Source of the DNA: Allorhizobium borbori
Lineage (GTDB): Bacteria; Pseudomonadota; Alphaproteobacteria; Rhizobiales; Rhizobiaceae
Assembly (NCBI RefSeq): GCF_014196535.1
Contig: NZ_JACIDU010000011.1
Span: 120,907-184,906 of the forward strand
Reading direction: 5' to 3'
Length of the DNA stretch: 64,000 bases
Part shown: positions 1 through 8,007 of the stretch, piece by piece
Layout of the letters: every line of letters begins with the position of its first letter
Position numbering within the stretch: position 1 is the first letter of the stretch
The notes under the pieces: model-generated
What the model was told of the DNA's origin: nothing
Database searches by the model: none
Seen by the model: the letters and a program-made list of their open reading frames with translations, nothing else
Position numbers and translations under genes: made by a program

Positions 1-565
1 CCGAAAACGGCGTAACCGGCGATTTCAGCCCTTCGAAGGCGCCGATGACCACGCGGCCTGTCGCCCCGCCATCGGTAAATTCCGGCATGTTGGCGGCTTC
101 GGTATGGGCAAAGGCCGGGTCGATCTCCTCCAGATGGTCCGGCAGCGCCAGCCAGGTCTGCAGGCCAGAAATGGAATGCGGCGTGCCGCGCAGGTTTTCC
201 GGCGTGCGCTCGGAATGCACGATGCCCTTGCCCGCTGTCATCAGGTTGATGTCGCCCGGCTTGATCACGAGTTCGGTGCCCAGACTGTCGCGATGCTTGA
301 TCTCGCCATCGAACAGATAGGTCACGGTGGAAAGCCCGATATGCGGATGCGGCCGCACATCCAGCGCCTGATCCGCCTTCAGAAGCGCAGGCCCCATCCG
401 GTCAAAGAAGATGAACGGCCCGACCAGCCGCCGCTGCCGCGAAGGAAGCGCCCGCCGCACCTCGAAATTCCCGAGATCGCTGGTGCGCGGAATGATGAGG
501 TTCTCAATCGCCGAACAGGAAAATGCATCGCCTGCAACAGGATCGTCTCCGGGAAAAAAGGACAT
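1..565 (-). CDS. Pirin family protein (3' end outside window)
   Basis: The reverse strand translates from an ATG at 565 into an N-terminal pirin cupin. It reads MSFFPGDDPVAGDAFSC, then PFIFFDRMGP and RPHPHIGLSTVTYLFDGEI, which carries the metal-ligand histidines, then GKGIVHSE. About 188 codons are present and the frame runs off the left edge. Pirins are iron-binding bicupin proteins, some with quercetinase activity; the physiological substrate here is unknown. The gene is GC-rich like the chromosome. The DNA becomes AT-rich about 90 bases upstream of its start. Confidence 0.88.
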   Translation of the reverse strand, partial: MSFFPGDDPVAGDAFSCSAIENLIIPRTSDLGNFEVRRALPSRQRRLVGPFIFFDRMGPALLKADQALDVRPHPHIGLSTVTYLFDGEIKHRDSLGTELVIKPGDINLMTAGKGIVHSERTPENLRGTPHSISGLQTWLALPDHLEEIDPAFAHTEAANMPEFTDGGATGRVVIGAFEGLKSPVTPFS

Positions 566-799
566 GGCCGCGCTCCTCCGTTGGTGTGTGGGAGAAGAAC
601 ATATAGGCGGGGAGCGGGTGAGGGGTAGAGGGATGTGGGTGACGGTGTGTTTCGTTTTGGGGGGGGGCGATATTGAGAAAACAGCAGTGGACTACATTGT
701 GCCTTTAATAGTTGAGAGAGTGATGGATTGCAGCTTTGGATGGGCGTTAGTAAGATGGGGCAAGGGGCAAAAATGCTCTCATAATTGTGATTTTAATGG

Positions 800-2611
800 A
801 TGTTGGGGGTTAGCGTGCATTTAATTGATGAAGTTGAAATATCATATTTTAGAAGTTTTTATAAATTTAAAATTCGTAACTTAAAAGATTTAAACGTAAT
901 TTTTGGAAAAAATGACTCAGGGAAGTCAAATGTTGTCCGCGCCCTGAATTTGTTTTTTTCTGGGGCTCCCGAGTATACACAAAAATTTGAATTTCCTATT
1001 GATTTTTGTGAGAAAAGATTGGCTGAAGCTGATCTATCTGAAGATGTTCGAAAATTTTTGTATGTTAAAGTTACATTTAATACTCCGCCATCATACAGAA
1101 CATCTTTGGGGGATCAGTTCTATGTCAAACGACAGTGGACAGTCTCGAGAGGTGGCGATTATAGCGAGGAATTGTCAGGGCACATTCCGGGAAGTAGAAA
1201 GCATATTGTAGCGAGGCTGCTTAACAAAATAAGATTTATTTACGTACCAGCAATCAAAGATATAAGTATATTTGAAATTTTACTAGCAGGAATACATGAG
1301 ACAATCGCTGGATCAAGTGAATTTATCAGTGCAGTTGATGATTTTTCGGGTAGATTGCATAATCTGACGCGGGAAATGTTTCAGACGTTACCGAAAGAGG
1401 TGTCCGCCAGTACAAAAATCGGGGCGCCTACTCAATTAAGTCAACTATTTCAAACTTTGGATTTTGAAACGACGGCGGCTGGCGAATCATTTCCTAAATC
1501 TCTGACGCGTCAACGCGGTGATGGCGTGAAGGTGAGGCATATTCCAGAATTGTTAAATTTCATTTCTGAGAATGATAAATACGATTATCATATATGGGGA
1601 TTTGAGGAGCCAGAGAATTCACTAGATTTTGTGGCTTCTCAATCGGAGTCTAAAAGACTTCTTTCGTTGGCTAAAGGTGATCGTGTTCAAGTATTTTTAA
1701 CAACGCATAGCCCATCATTTTATTTACTTGAAGATGACGGCGCTGCGAAGTTCTATATTAGAAAGGACGATGGTGGTGTTTCAACGGCACTCCAAGGTCG
1801 TGAAATGGAGCGATTTGATGCGCAAATCGCAATTGGGGAGGGATTTTATCTTCCTGCTGTGGCTGAATCGCTAAAAAATGTTGCTGCTATCGAGGCTAAG
1901 GCGAAGCAAGCTGAAGCGAAGATTAGTGTACTGCAGGCAGAATTGGCTGCAATCGCGACGCCAGTTGTTTTAACTGAGGGACGAACCGATGCACAAATTT
2001 TGCTGACGGCTTGGAGGAAGCTTCGAGAAGGAGCGCCACCGTTTGCCATTCGCAGTTGTGAGACTGGCGGAGAAAATGCAGGGAGCGGAAACGGTGGTGC
2101 TCAAAGCTTGGCAATACGAATAAAAGGTGTTGCTTCTGACCATCCACACGTCGTGATTGGGCTATTTGATTATGACGCTGAGGGAATTCGGGCCTGTAAT
2201 TTCGATAAAAATTTCGTTGATTGCGAGATTGGTGGATATCGAGTGAAGCGAGGTATGCATGGTAAGGCTTATGCTGCCACATTGCCCGCACCTAGCTTTC
2301 GGAATGAGTGCGAAGAGTATGGTAATATGCCGATTGAATTTTTATTTAGAGATCAACACCTTAATGAAGAAGTTGATGGCAAGAAATTGACGCTTAATCG
2401 TAAAAAGGCTTCAATAATGGTTGGTCAGAAAAAAGTTGAACATCTGTTGGAAGATAGGACCCATTTTAAAGACGTTGGAAGTGGGAAAGCAGATTTTGCA
2501 AACGTGGTTGTGCCCTCATTTGATGTTCAAGCGTTCGACGCTTTTAATGCAGTTTTCGAAATGATCGAAGCGATAATCCAATATGATGAACGAACGGGCG
2601 CACCTAGCTAA
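800..2611 (+). CDS. OLD-family ATP-dependent endonuclease (ABC-type ATPase + TOPRIM)
   Basis: This 603-residue protein has the two-part OLD architecture. The N-terminal AAA/ABC ATPase has Walker A GKNDSGKSN at about residues 36-44, Walker B-like WGFEEPENSLD near 265-275, and an H-loop TTHSPSFY near 300. The C-terminal TOPRIM nuclease has LTEGRTD near 390 and the DYDAEG acidic pair near 457. OLD proteins are phage-defence nucleases. Those beside a UvrD-like helicase form Gabija, but no helicase gene is present here, so this resembles a solitary class 1 OLD. The gene is much more AT-rich than its neighbours, which suggests recent transfer. The ATG at 800 has no clear ribosome site. A GTG at 815 follows a run of five G and may be the true start. 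Confidence 0.85.
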   Translation: MLGVSVHLIDEVEISYFRSFYKFKIRNLKDLNVIFGKNDSGKSNVVRALNLFFSGAPEYTQKFEFPIDFCEKRLAEADLSEDVRKFLYVKVTFNTPPSYRTSLGDQFYVKRQWTVSRGGDYSEELSGHIPGSRKHIVARLLNKIRFIYVPAIKDISIFEILLAGIHETIAGSSEFISAVDDFSGRLHNLTREMFQTLPKEVSASTKIGAPTQLSQLFQTLDFETTAAGESFPKSLTRQRGDGVKVRHIPELLNFISENDKYDYHIWGFEEPENSLDFVASQSESKRLLSLAKGDRVQVFLTTHSPSFYLLEDDGAAKFYIRKDDGGVSTALQGREMERFDAQIAIGEGFYLPAVAESLKNVAAIEAKAKQAEAKISVLQAELAAIATPVVLTEGRTDAQILLTAWRKLREGAPPFAIRSCETGGENAGSGNGGAQSLAIRIKGVASDHPHVVIGLFDYDAEGIRACNFDKNFVDCEIGGYRVKRGMHGKAYAATLPAPSFRNECEEYGNMPIEFLFRDQHLNEEVDGKKLTLNRKKASIMVGQKKVEHLLEDRTHFKDVGSGKADFANVVVPSFDVQAFDAFNAVFEMIEAIIQYDERTGAPS

Positions 2612-3011
2612 AAAGGTGCGCGCGGCCCCTCCTCCTGGCCGCGCGCGGGGCGGGGGCCGGTAAACCGGCGGCCGCCAAGCTTGGGGTGTGGCCGGGGGTG
2701 CCGGGCCACGGCGCGGGCGGCGTGCGCTCGCGCATGGGGAGAACACGCGTTTGAACCGGGTTCGATGCGTGCCCGCACGGGCGCCGTGAGGCCGCTGCCG
2801 TGCCTGAAATGATGTGGTATGCCTCCGGGGTCCAGAACCTGAACCGGGCTGCCGCCTTTGGCGGTCCACCCTACGCAATACGTCGGTTCCTCCCAACCGG
2901 TGATGCGTCTTTATTCAGAGCGCATCCGGCGATTGGCGTCAATCACCCCGGCACGAATTTTCGTGAGGCGGGCGGGGTGCCGGAAGTTGCGATGGGGAAA
3001 AGCTGTGGAAA
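2612..3011. other. 400-base non-coding stretch with several hairpins; candidate structured RNA
   Basis: No convincing coding frame is seen. The stretch is very GC-rich up to about 2790. It then holds a series of short hairpins: CCGCC-TTT-GGCGG at 2852-2864, CGGTT-CCTCCC-AACCG at 2884-2899, GATGCG/CGCATC at 2902-2926, and GATTG-GCGT-CAATC at 2931-2944. I looked for the conserved cores of SRP RNA, tmRNA, RNase P RNA and a TPP riboswitch and did not find them. The region may encode a small RNA, or may be the 3' untranslated region of xseB on the other strand. Confidence 0.35.
2618..2646 (+). terminator. Strong GC hairpin just after the OLD gene
   Basis: A perfect 10-bp inverted repeat (GCGCGCGGCC at 2618-2627 with GGCCGCGCGC at 2637-2646) encloses the 9-base loop CCTCCTCCT. 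It starts seven bases after the OLD stop codon. It lacks a T-tract, so termination is plausible but not proven. The loop is complementary to a ribosome-binding sequence when transcribed on the plus strand. Confidence 0.45.
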
Positions 3012-3266
3012 TCAGCCGTTATCGAGCGGCTCGGTGCCCTGCGGCTTGCCGGCGCGGTCGAGACGGATCTTTTCGATGCGGTTTTCGGCGGCGGAAAGCA
3101 GCGCCTCGCAATGCTTCTTCAGCGCCTCGCCGCGCTCATAGATGGCGATGCTCTCGTCCAGCGCCACATCGCCGCGTTCCAGCCGGGCCACGATGTTTTC
3201 CAGTTCCGCCACGGCCTTTTCAAAGGAAAGGGCAGCGATATCGGCGGGCGCGGCGATGTCCGTCAT
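3012..3266 (-). CDS. xseB: Exodeoxyribonuclease VII small subunit
   Basis: The 84-residue protein is an XseB helical hairpin, with the family core [20 protein letters not shown], then [18 protein letters not shown] and an acidic tail. XseB subunits assemble with XseA to form exonuclease VII, which degrades single-stranded DNA. The ATG at 3266 starts two bases after the stop codon of the upstream deacetylase-like gene. An in-frame TTG at 3272 would overlap that stop but is less likely. The two genes almost certainly share a transcript. The large-subunit gene is not in the window. Confidence 0.93.
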   Translation of the reverse strand: MTDIAAPADIAALSFEKAVAELENIVARLERGDVALDESIAIYERGEALKKHCEALLSAAENRIEKIRLDRAGKPQGTEPLDNG

Positions 3267-3268
3267 GG

Positions 3269-4204
3269 TCAACCTCGGATCAGTCTTGAAATATGCAGCC
3301 CGGCCGATTCGGCCAGACCTTCGAGATCATAGCCGCCTTCAAGCAGGCTGACGACCCGGTTATGGCCTCTATCCTCGGCGATTTCCATGACGCGGCCCGT
3401 CGCCCAGTCGAAATCCTCGCCGGTCAGGTTGATATGGCTCACCCGGTCGCGGTGGTGGGCGTCGAAACCGGCGGAGATGAGGATGAGGTCGGGGCCGAAA
3501 TCGTGGAATCTGCGCTGGATGCGGTCGCGGAAGGCCTCGCGGAACTGGTCGCCGGTGGCGCCCGCCGAAAGCGGTGCGTTGATGACGTTGTTGGCGCCCC
3601 CGGTTTCCTCCATCGTGCCGGTGAAGGGATAGAGCGGCGCTTCGTGGAGGGAGGCGAACAGCGTATGCGCATCGTTCCAGATGATGTCCTGCGTCCCGTC
3701 GCCGTGATGCACGTCCCAGTCGATGATGGCGATGCGTTCCACGCCATGCGCGGCGCGCGCATGGGCGGCGGCAATGGCGACATTGTTGAACAGGCAGAAG
3801 CCGGCGGTCTTTGCCCGGCCCGCATGGTGGCCCGGCGGGCGGGCGGCCACGAAGGCATTGTCGGCCTTGCCGGTGATCACGGCATCGACAGCCGCCATTG
3901 CCCCGCCAATGGCGCGAAACGCCGCCTGCAGTGTGCCGGCGGAACCATAGGTGTCCTCGGCGATGCGGCGGATGTCGCCGTCTTCCTCCGGCATTCCGCG
4001 CATGACGTGCCAGAGATGTTCCTCGGTGTGGGCCAGAAGAACGGCATCCTCGCTGGCGCGCGGCGCTTCCACCCGTTCCAGCCGGGCAAAGTTCGGATGT
4101 TCCAGCGCAAGGTTCAGCGCCCGCAGCCGGTCGGGCCGCTCCGGATGGCCTTCCGGCACCTCATGCAGCAGAAAATCCGCGTGTTCGTAAAGCCGTGTCG
4201 TCAT
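3269..4204 (-). CDS. Histone deacetylase family protein (acetoin utilisation / acetylpolyamine amidohydrolase type)
   Basis: The protein of about 311 residues carries the arginase/deacetylase fold motifs: [21 protein letters not shown] (two catalytic His), [17 protein letters not shown] (zinc ligands D and H), [11 protein letters not shown] (zinc ligand D) and [12 protein letters not shown]. It should hydrolyse an N-acetyl amide in the cytoplasm, with the substrate (acetyl-lysine or acetylpolyamine) unknown. I chose the ATG at 4204 ([20 protein letters not shown]). The longer frame starting at 4273 runs through a dispersed repeat and reads as non-protein sequence. It is the first gene of an operon with xseB. 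Confidence 0.9.
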   Translation of the reverse strand: MTTRLYEHADFLLHEVPEGHPERPDRLRALNLALEHPNFARLERVEAPRASEDAVLLAHTEEHLWHVMRGMPEEDGDIRRIAEDTYGSAGTLQAAFRAIGGAMAAVDAVITGKADNAFVAARPPGHHAGRAKTAGFCLFNNVAIAAAHARAAHGVERIAIIDWDVHHGDGTQDIIWNDAHTLFASLHEAPLYPFTGTMEETGGANNVINAPLSAGATGDQFREAFRDRIQRRFHDFGPDLILISAGFDAHHRDRVSHINLTGEDFDWATGRVMEIAEDRGHNRVVSLLEGGYDLEGLAESAGLHISRLIRG

Positions 4205-4250
4205 GGCGTTCGTCCCCTGGGCGGTAAGCCTTGTTCTTCTCCGCGCCGCA

Positions 4251-4304
4251 TTTTTTCGCATTTCCGCACGCAAAACCGCTGCGCACTTTTGCTGGAAATG
4301 CTCT
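4251..4304 (-). repeat. Dispersed palindromic intergenic repeat, copy A
   Basis: Read on the minus strand this begins GAGCATTTCCAGCAAAAGTG and ends GCGGAAATGCGAAAAAA. The outer arms GCATTTCC (4258-4265) and GGAAATGC (4294-4301) are perfectly complementary, and inner GCAAAA/TTTTGC arms extend the hairpin. Nearly identical copies lie at 21424-21476 and 56333-56388. It sits between divergent genes. Confidence 0.85.
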
Positions 4305-4330
4305 AGATGGCGTTAAAGAGGGGTGAAACA

Positions 4331-4732
4331 ATGACAGCCAATGAACGTTTCGACACGATGGAGACGCGGATCGCCTATCGCGACATCGATCTGCTCGGCC
4401 AGATGCACAATGCCGCCTATCTGACGCTCGCGGAGCAGGCGCTGGTCGCTTTCTGGAGCCACCGTCCGGCGGTGGAAGGCGAGCCGGCCTTCACCATGAA
4501 GCGCATGGAATGCAGCTTCCACAAGCCGTTGCGCTATGACGATCTCGCCAGTCTCAGGGTCGAGGTGGACAAGATCGGCATGCAGACGGTGGGCTTTGCG
4601 GTGAAGATCGAGCGGGAAGGCCAGCTTGCCGCCCGCGTCGAAATCGTCTGGATGGCCTATGACCGGGAAAAGGGCGAGGAAGTCGCCCTGCCGGAGCGGC
4701 TGCGCGATTGGCTCTACGATTTTCTGCCGTAA
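4331..4732 (+). CDS. Acyl-CoA thioesterase, 4HBT / YbgC-FadM type hotdog protein
   Basis: The 133-residue single-domain hotdog protein has the hallmark sequence IAYRDIDLLGQMHNAAYLTLAEQA, in which an Asp and the H-N-x-x-Y element form the usual thioesterase active site. A second conserved block is SFHKPLRYDDL. It probably hydrolyses a short- or medium-chain acyl-CoA; the substrate cannot be told. The start at 4331 is preceded by a GAGGGG ribosome site. An in-frame ATG at 4307 abuts the dispersed repeat and is less likely. Confidence 0.85.
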   Translation: MTANERFDTMETRIAYRDIDLLGQMHNAAYLTLAEQALVAFWSHRPAVEGEPAFTMKRMECSFHKPLRYDDLASLRVEVDKIGMQTVGFAVKIEREGQLAARVEIVWMAYDREKGEEVALPERLRDWLYDFLP

Positions 4733-4737
4733 ACGAA

Positions 4738-4759
4738 AAGGCCGCCCGGAGGCGGCCTT
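4738..4759. terminator. Bidirectional terminator between thioesterase gene and bioY
   Basis: AAGGCCGCC (4738-4746) pairs with GGCGGCCTT (4751-4759) around a four-base loop. It lies between two convergent genes, six bases after one stop codon and 13 before the other. Confidence 0.75.
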
Positions 4760-4772
4760 CGCGGACGCTGGA

Positions 4773-5336
4773 TTAGCTGCGCACCGGCAGCAGCGGGTAA
4801 CCAGCCTGCACGGCGCGGGCGGCAAGGGCGGCCACGCCGGCCTTGATGAGATCGCCCGGCACGAAGGCGAGCGAACCGGAAAGCGCCTTCATGAACGGCA
4901 GGCCGGCCACCAGCATCATGCCGACGATGCCGCAGGCATAGAGCACCACCACGCCACCGGCGACGGCGGCGATGAAGAGGTTGGCGAGCTGGGCGAAGCC
5001 GTTTGCACGGCCAGCGGCGAAACGCTCGGAAAGGTAGCCCGTCACGAAAGCAGCCGGCAGCCAGCCGATGAGGAAGCCGACGGTGGGGCCGGCAAACACG
5101 GCAAGACCGCCACGACCGCCCGAAAGCACCGGCAGGCCGATGATGACCAGCAGGATGACGAGCGCCACGGAAAGCGTGCCGCGCCTGGCGCCGAGAATGG
5201 TGCCGGCCAGCATGACACCGAGCGACTGTGCGGTGATCGGAACGGGAATGAAGCCCAGTGTGATGGGCGGCAGCAGGCCGAGCGCCACGATGATGGCGGC
5301 AAACAGCGAGACGAGCACGAGATCGCGGGTGTTCAT
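4773..5336 (-). CDS. bioY: Biotin transporter substrate-binding subunit BioY
   Basis: The 187-residue, highly hydrophobic protein has about six membrane segments and the BioY signature LGLLPPITLGFIPVPITAQS, followed by VMLAGTILGARRG and LSGGRGGLAVFAGPTVGFL. BioY is the S-component that captures biotin at the inner membrane. It forms an ECF transporter with the ATPase BioM and the coupling protein BioN, which are encoded just upstream. The 32-base gap after bioN fits a single bioMNY operon. Confidence 0.95.
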   Translation of the reverse strand: MNTRDLVLVSLFAAIIVALGLLPPITLGFIPVPITAQSLGVMLAGTILGARRGTLSVALVILLVIIGLPVLSGGRGGLAVFAGPTVGFLIGWLPAAFVTGYLSERFAAGRANGFAQLANLFIAAVAGGVVVLYACGIVGMMLVAGLPFMKALSGSLAFVPGDLIKAGVAALAARAVQAGYPLLPVRS

Positions 5337-5368
5337 GACGGGGGTTTCCTCCAGAATTTAATGAAGTC

Positions 5369-5971
5369 TTAATGACGGCGAAGACCGCGCGCGTCAATGG
5401 CGGCGGCAATCTGATCGGCCTCGCGCAACGTAAGTATGATAAGCGGTGCAATCAGTGTCAGCGGACGAAGCTTGATGCCGCGCGCCTTGTGCGCCTCGCG
5501 GATCGCCTCGTAACGGCTGAGAACTTCCGGCACGAAGCGCACGACAAGCCCGAAGGCAAGGCCGATATCGTCCGCTTTCACCAGTCCGAGCTTCTCGAAG
5601 GGGCGGGCGAGCGCGGTGATTTCCTCGATGAAGGCGCTGACGGTCGTGGTCGCCGTGACGGTGGCGGCAAACAGCATCAGCGTCGTCAGCCTCAGCAGTT
5701 GCAGTAGCGCCTCTTCCTTCGAGTTCACCAGAAAACTGAAAGCGGCGACGATGACGATGGTGAGGAAAACCGGCCGCAGGCGACCTAGCGCTTCGCGCAA
5801 CGGCAGGCCGAGCGTGAACCAGACAAGCGCGCCCAGCGCTGGCCCCAGCGCCAGAAGGCGCGGATCGCGCGTCAGGAACAGGCCGATGCCGAGCGCGGCC
5901 AGCAGCAGCAGCTTGGCGCGAATGGGCAGGCGATGGAAGAGCCCGTTGCCCTCGACATGGAGTGATTTCAT
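5369..5971 (-). CDS. bioN: Energy-coupling factor transmembrane protein BioN (EcfT/CbiQ type)
   Basis: The 200-residue membrane protein has clustered hydrophobic segments in its N-terminal half and an ECF-T coupling region near residues 155-170 (RYEAIREAHKARGIKL), containing the A-R-G box that docks to the ATPase. It links BioM to BioY for biotin import. Its ATG overlaps the bioM stop in an ATGA arrangement, indicating translational coupling. Confidence 0.93.
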   Translation of the reverse strand: MKSLHVEGNGLFHRLPIRAKLLLLAALGIGLFLTRDPRLLALGPALGALVWFTLGLPLREALGRLRPVFLTIVIVAAFSFLVNSKEEALLQLLRLTTLMLFAATVTATTTVSAFIEEITALARPFEKLGLVKADDIGLAFGLVVRFVPEVLSRYEAIREAHKARGIKLRPLTLIAPLIILTLREADQIAAAIDARGLRRH

Positions 5972-6648
5972 GGGCTCGCTATCTCCATATACCGCGCGAT
6001 GGCCTCCGCCGGTGGAGCGTCGGCTGCAAGCCGGCCTTCATGGAACAGCAGCACGCGGTCGAACCCGTCCAGCAGCGGCAGATCGTGGCTGATGACGACG
6101 AGCTGTTGCGAAAGCCCCGCCATGGTCTGCTCCACAACGCGGCGGTTCTTGAGGTCGAGCTGGTTGGTCGGCTCATCGAGAATAATGGTGTCCGGCCCGG
6201 TGACAAGTACGGCGGCAAGCGCCGCAAGCTGCAATTCGCCACCGGAAAGCTCATGCGCGCGCCGGCTGGCAAGATGGGAAACGCCAAGGCTCTCGAGTGT
6301 TCGGGAAACGGCGGCCGCGCGGGCGGCCTTGTCCATACCCCGGCCTTTCAGCCCGAATTCCATGTCTTCGGCGACGACCGGCATGATGATCTGGTTGGCG
6401 GGGTTCTGGAAGATATAGCCGGTGCGGCCGGAAAGCGCGCCGGCATCCTTCACCGTGTCCAGACCATCGAGCGCAACGGCGCCGCGCGTCGGGTTGAGAA
6501 GGCCGGTAATCAGCCGGGCGAAGGTCGACTTGCCTGAACCGTTGAGGCCGATCACGCCGATCCGCCGCTGGCTCAGCGAAAGCGTCAGCGGCTCCAGCAC
6601 CGTGCGGCCGCCGAAATCGACGCCCGCCGCTTCGAAACGAATGTCCAC
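5968..6648 (-). CDS. bioM: Biotin ECF transporter ATPase BioM
   Basis: This 226-residue ABC ATPase has Walker A GLNGSGKST, a Q-loop around YIFQNPANQI, signature LSGGELQ, Walker B IILDEPTNQLD and the H-loop VISHDLP. It powers biotin uptake by BioNY. I chose the GTG at 6648 (VDIRFEAAG) because a GAGGAC ribosome site lies just upstream and the conserved ABC fold starts there. The frame stays open far upstream, but that part is antisense to the next gene. It is the first gene of bioMNY. Confidence 0.93.
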   Translation of the reverse strand: MDIRFEAAGVDFGGRTVLEPLTLSLSQRRIGVIGLNGSGKSTFARLITGLLNPTRGAVALDGLDTVKDAGALSGRTGYIFQNPANQIIMPVVAEDMEFGLKGRGMDKAARAAAVSRTLESLGVSHLASRRAHELSGGELQLAALAAVLVTGPDTIILDEPTNQLDLKNRRVVEQTMAGLSQQLVVISHDLPLLDGFDRVLLFHEGRLAADAPPAEAIARYMEIASP

Positions 6649-6759
6649 GCTCTGTCCTCTCAAAAGCTCGGGGCGCTTATACCGCGTGGCGGGATAAAAG
6701 AGAAGTCGGAACATAAAAAGAACATTGCCTTTCTGTGATCGGTTTCCTAGTCTCTGTTC

Positions 6760-7962
6760 ATGGCGATTCCCGTTTCGAACCCCGATGCAAGGCGATTTTT
6801 CCTCGAAAGGCAGGGCCTTGCCGCCCCGCCGGGCAGGGCCATGCACAAGGCCGGCCTTGCCGACCTCATCACGTCGCTGGGCTTCGTGCAGGTCGACAGT
6901 ATCCGCACGGTGGAACGTGCTCACCACATGATCCTGTTTTCCCGCAATCAGACCTACCGGCCCGCCCATCTGGAAGCGCTGCTGGAAAAGGACCGGCTGC
7001 TGTTCGAACACTGGACACACGATGCCTCTATCCTGCCGTCGGCCTTCTTTCCCCATTGGAAATGGCGGTTCCGGCGTCGCGAGCCGATCATTCTGGAGCG
7101 CTGGCGCAAATGGCATGGCGAAGGCTTCGACGCCGAATTCAACAACACGCTGGACCGGATCCGGGAAGGCGGGCCGGTCATGGCGCGCGATCTGAAAGCC
7201 GAGGATCACGTTTCCGGTGGCTGGTGGAACTGGCACCCCTCCAAGACGGCGCTGGAATTTCTCTGGCACACCGGCCGCCTCGCCATTGCCGGGCGGCGGA
7301 ATTTCCAGAAGGTCTACGATCTATCCGAGCGCGTCCTGTTGCCGGATCATTATGCCGGCGAGGTGGATCAGGAAGCCTTTGTGGATTTTGCCTGCCGCAG
7401 CGCACTGGAACGACTGGGTTTTGCCACCTCTGGCGAAATTGCCGCCTTTTTCGATCTCGTCAGCCCGGAAGAGGCGAAGACCTGGGTCACACGCCATCGC
7501 GATGAACTGGAAGAGGTCGCGATCGAGACCTTAGGCGGCGACAGGCCGCGCATGGCCTTTGCCTTTACGGGCGTCGCCGGGCGGATCAGGGATGCTGCCG
7601 AGCCGCCCGCCCGTATCCGCGTCCTTTCGCCCTTCGATCCGCTGCTGCGGGATCGCAATCGGGCGGAGCGTCTGTTCGGCTTCTTCTACCGCATCGAGGT
7701 CTTCGTGCCGGAGGAAAAGCGGCAATACGGCTATTACGTCTTCCCGCTTCTCGAAGGCGACCGCCTCATCGGTCGCATCGACATGAAGGCCGAACGGGGC
7801 GAGGGCGTGCTGGCCGTCAAGCGGCTGTGGCTTGAGCCGGGCGTGCGGGCCTCTGCCAGGCGGCTGGAAAGGCTGGAAGCTGAATTGCAGCGGGTCGCCC
7901 GTTTCTGCGGCGTGGAGCACGTCGCCTATCGCGATGGCTGGCGCGGCGATGCCGCGACATGA
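6760..7962 (+). CDS. YcaQ/AlkZ-like winged-helix DNA glycosylase homologue
   Basis: The 400-residue protein belongs to the winged-helix family that includes E. coli YcaQ (interstrand crosslink glycosylase) and Streptomyces AlkZ. Visible landmarks are LGFVQVDSIRTVERAHH, where Q-V-D matches the catalytic QxD-type motif, and LFEHWTHDASILPSAFFPHW. The C-terminal part has LSPFDPLLRDRNRAERLF, also typical of the family. A role in removing alkylated or crosslinked bases is inferred from the family. It stands alone and is transcribed divergently from bioM. Confidence 0.82.
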   Translation: MAIPVSNPDARRFFLERQGLAAPPGRAMHKAGLADLITSLGFVQVDSIRTVERAHHMILFSRNQTYRPAHLEALLEKDRLLFEHWTHDASILPSAFFPHWKWRFRRREPIILERWRKWHGEGFDAEFNNTLDRIREGGPVMARDLKAEDHVSGGWWNWHPSKTALEFLWHTGRLAIAGRRNFQKVYDLSERVLLPDHYAGEVDQEAFVDFACRSALERLGFATSGEIAAFFDLVSPEEAKTWVTRHRDELEEVAIETLGGDRPRMAFAFTGVAGRIRDAAEPPARIRVLSPFDPLLRDRNRAERLFGFFYRIEVFVPEEKRQYGYYVFPLLEGDRLIGRIDMKAERGEGVLAVKRLWLEPGVRASARRLERLEAELQRVARFCGVEHVAYRDGWRGDAAT

Positions 7963-8007
7963 GAGCAACGCCGTTCCGCTGCGGCAGCCGCAGCGGAACG
8001 AACGGGA

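Noticed and set aside
800..2611. Gabija system (GajA-GajB)
   Set aside because: Only the OLD-like component is present; no UvrD-like helicase gene lies on either side.
2835..2842. GAACCTGA string like the 3' part of a TPP riboswitch
   Set aside because: The required CTGAGA segment and closing helices are missing, and no thiamine gene follows.
2650..2960. Possible SRP RNA, tmRNA or RNase P RNA in the structured stretch
   Set aside because: None of the invariant cores (SRP apical loop, tmRNA tag codons, RNase P P4 strands) is found on either strand.
6649..6759. BioR-type operator upstream of bioM
   Set aside because: No TTATnnATAA-like palindrome is seen in the interval.
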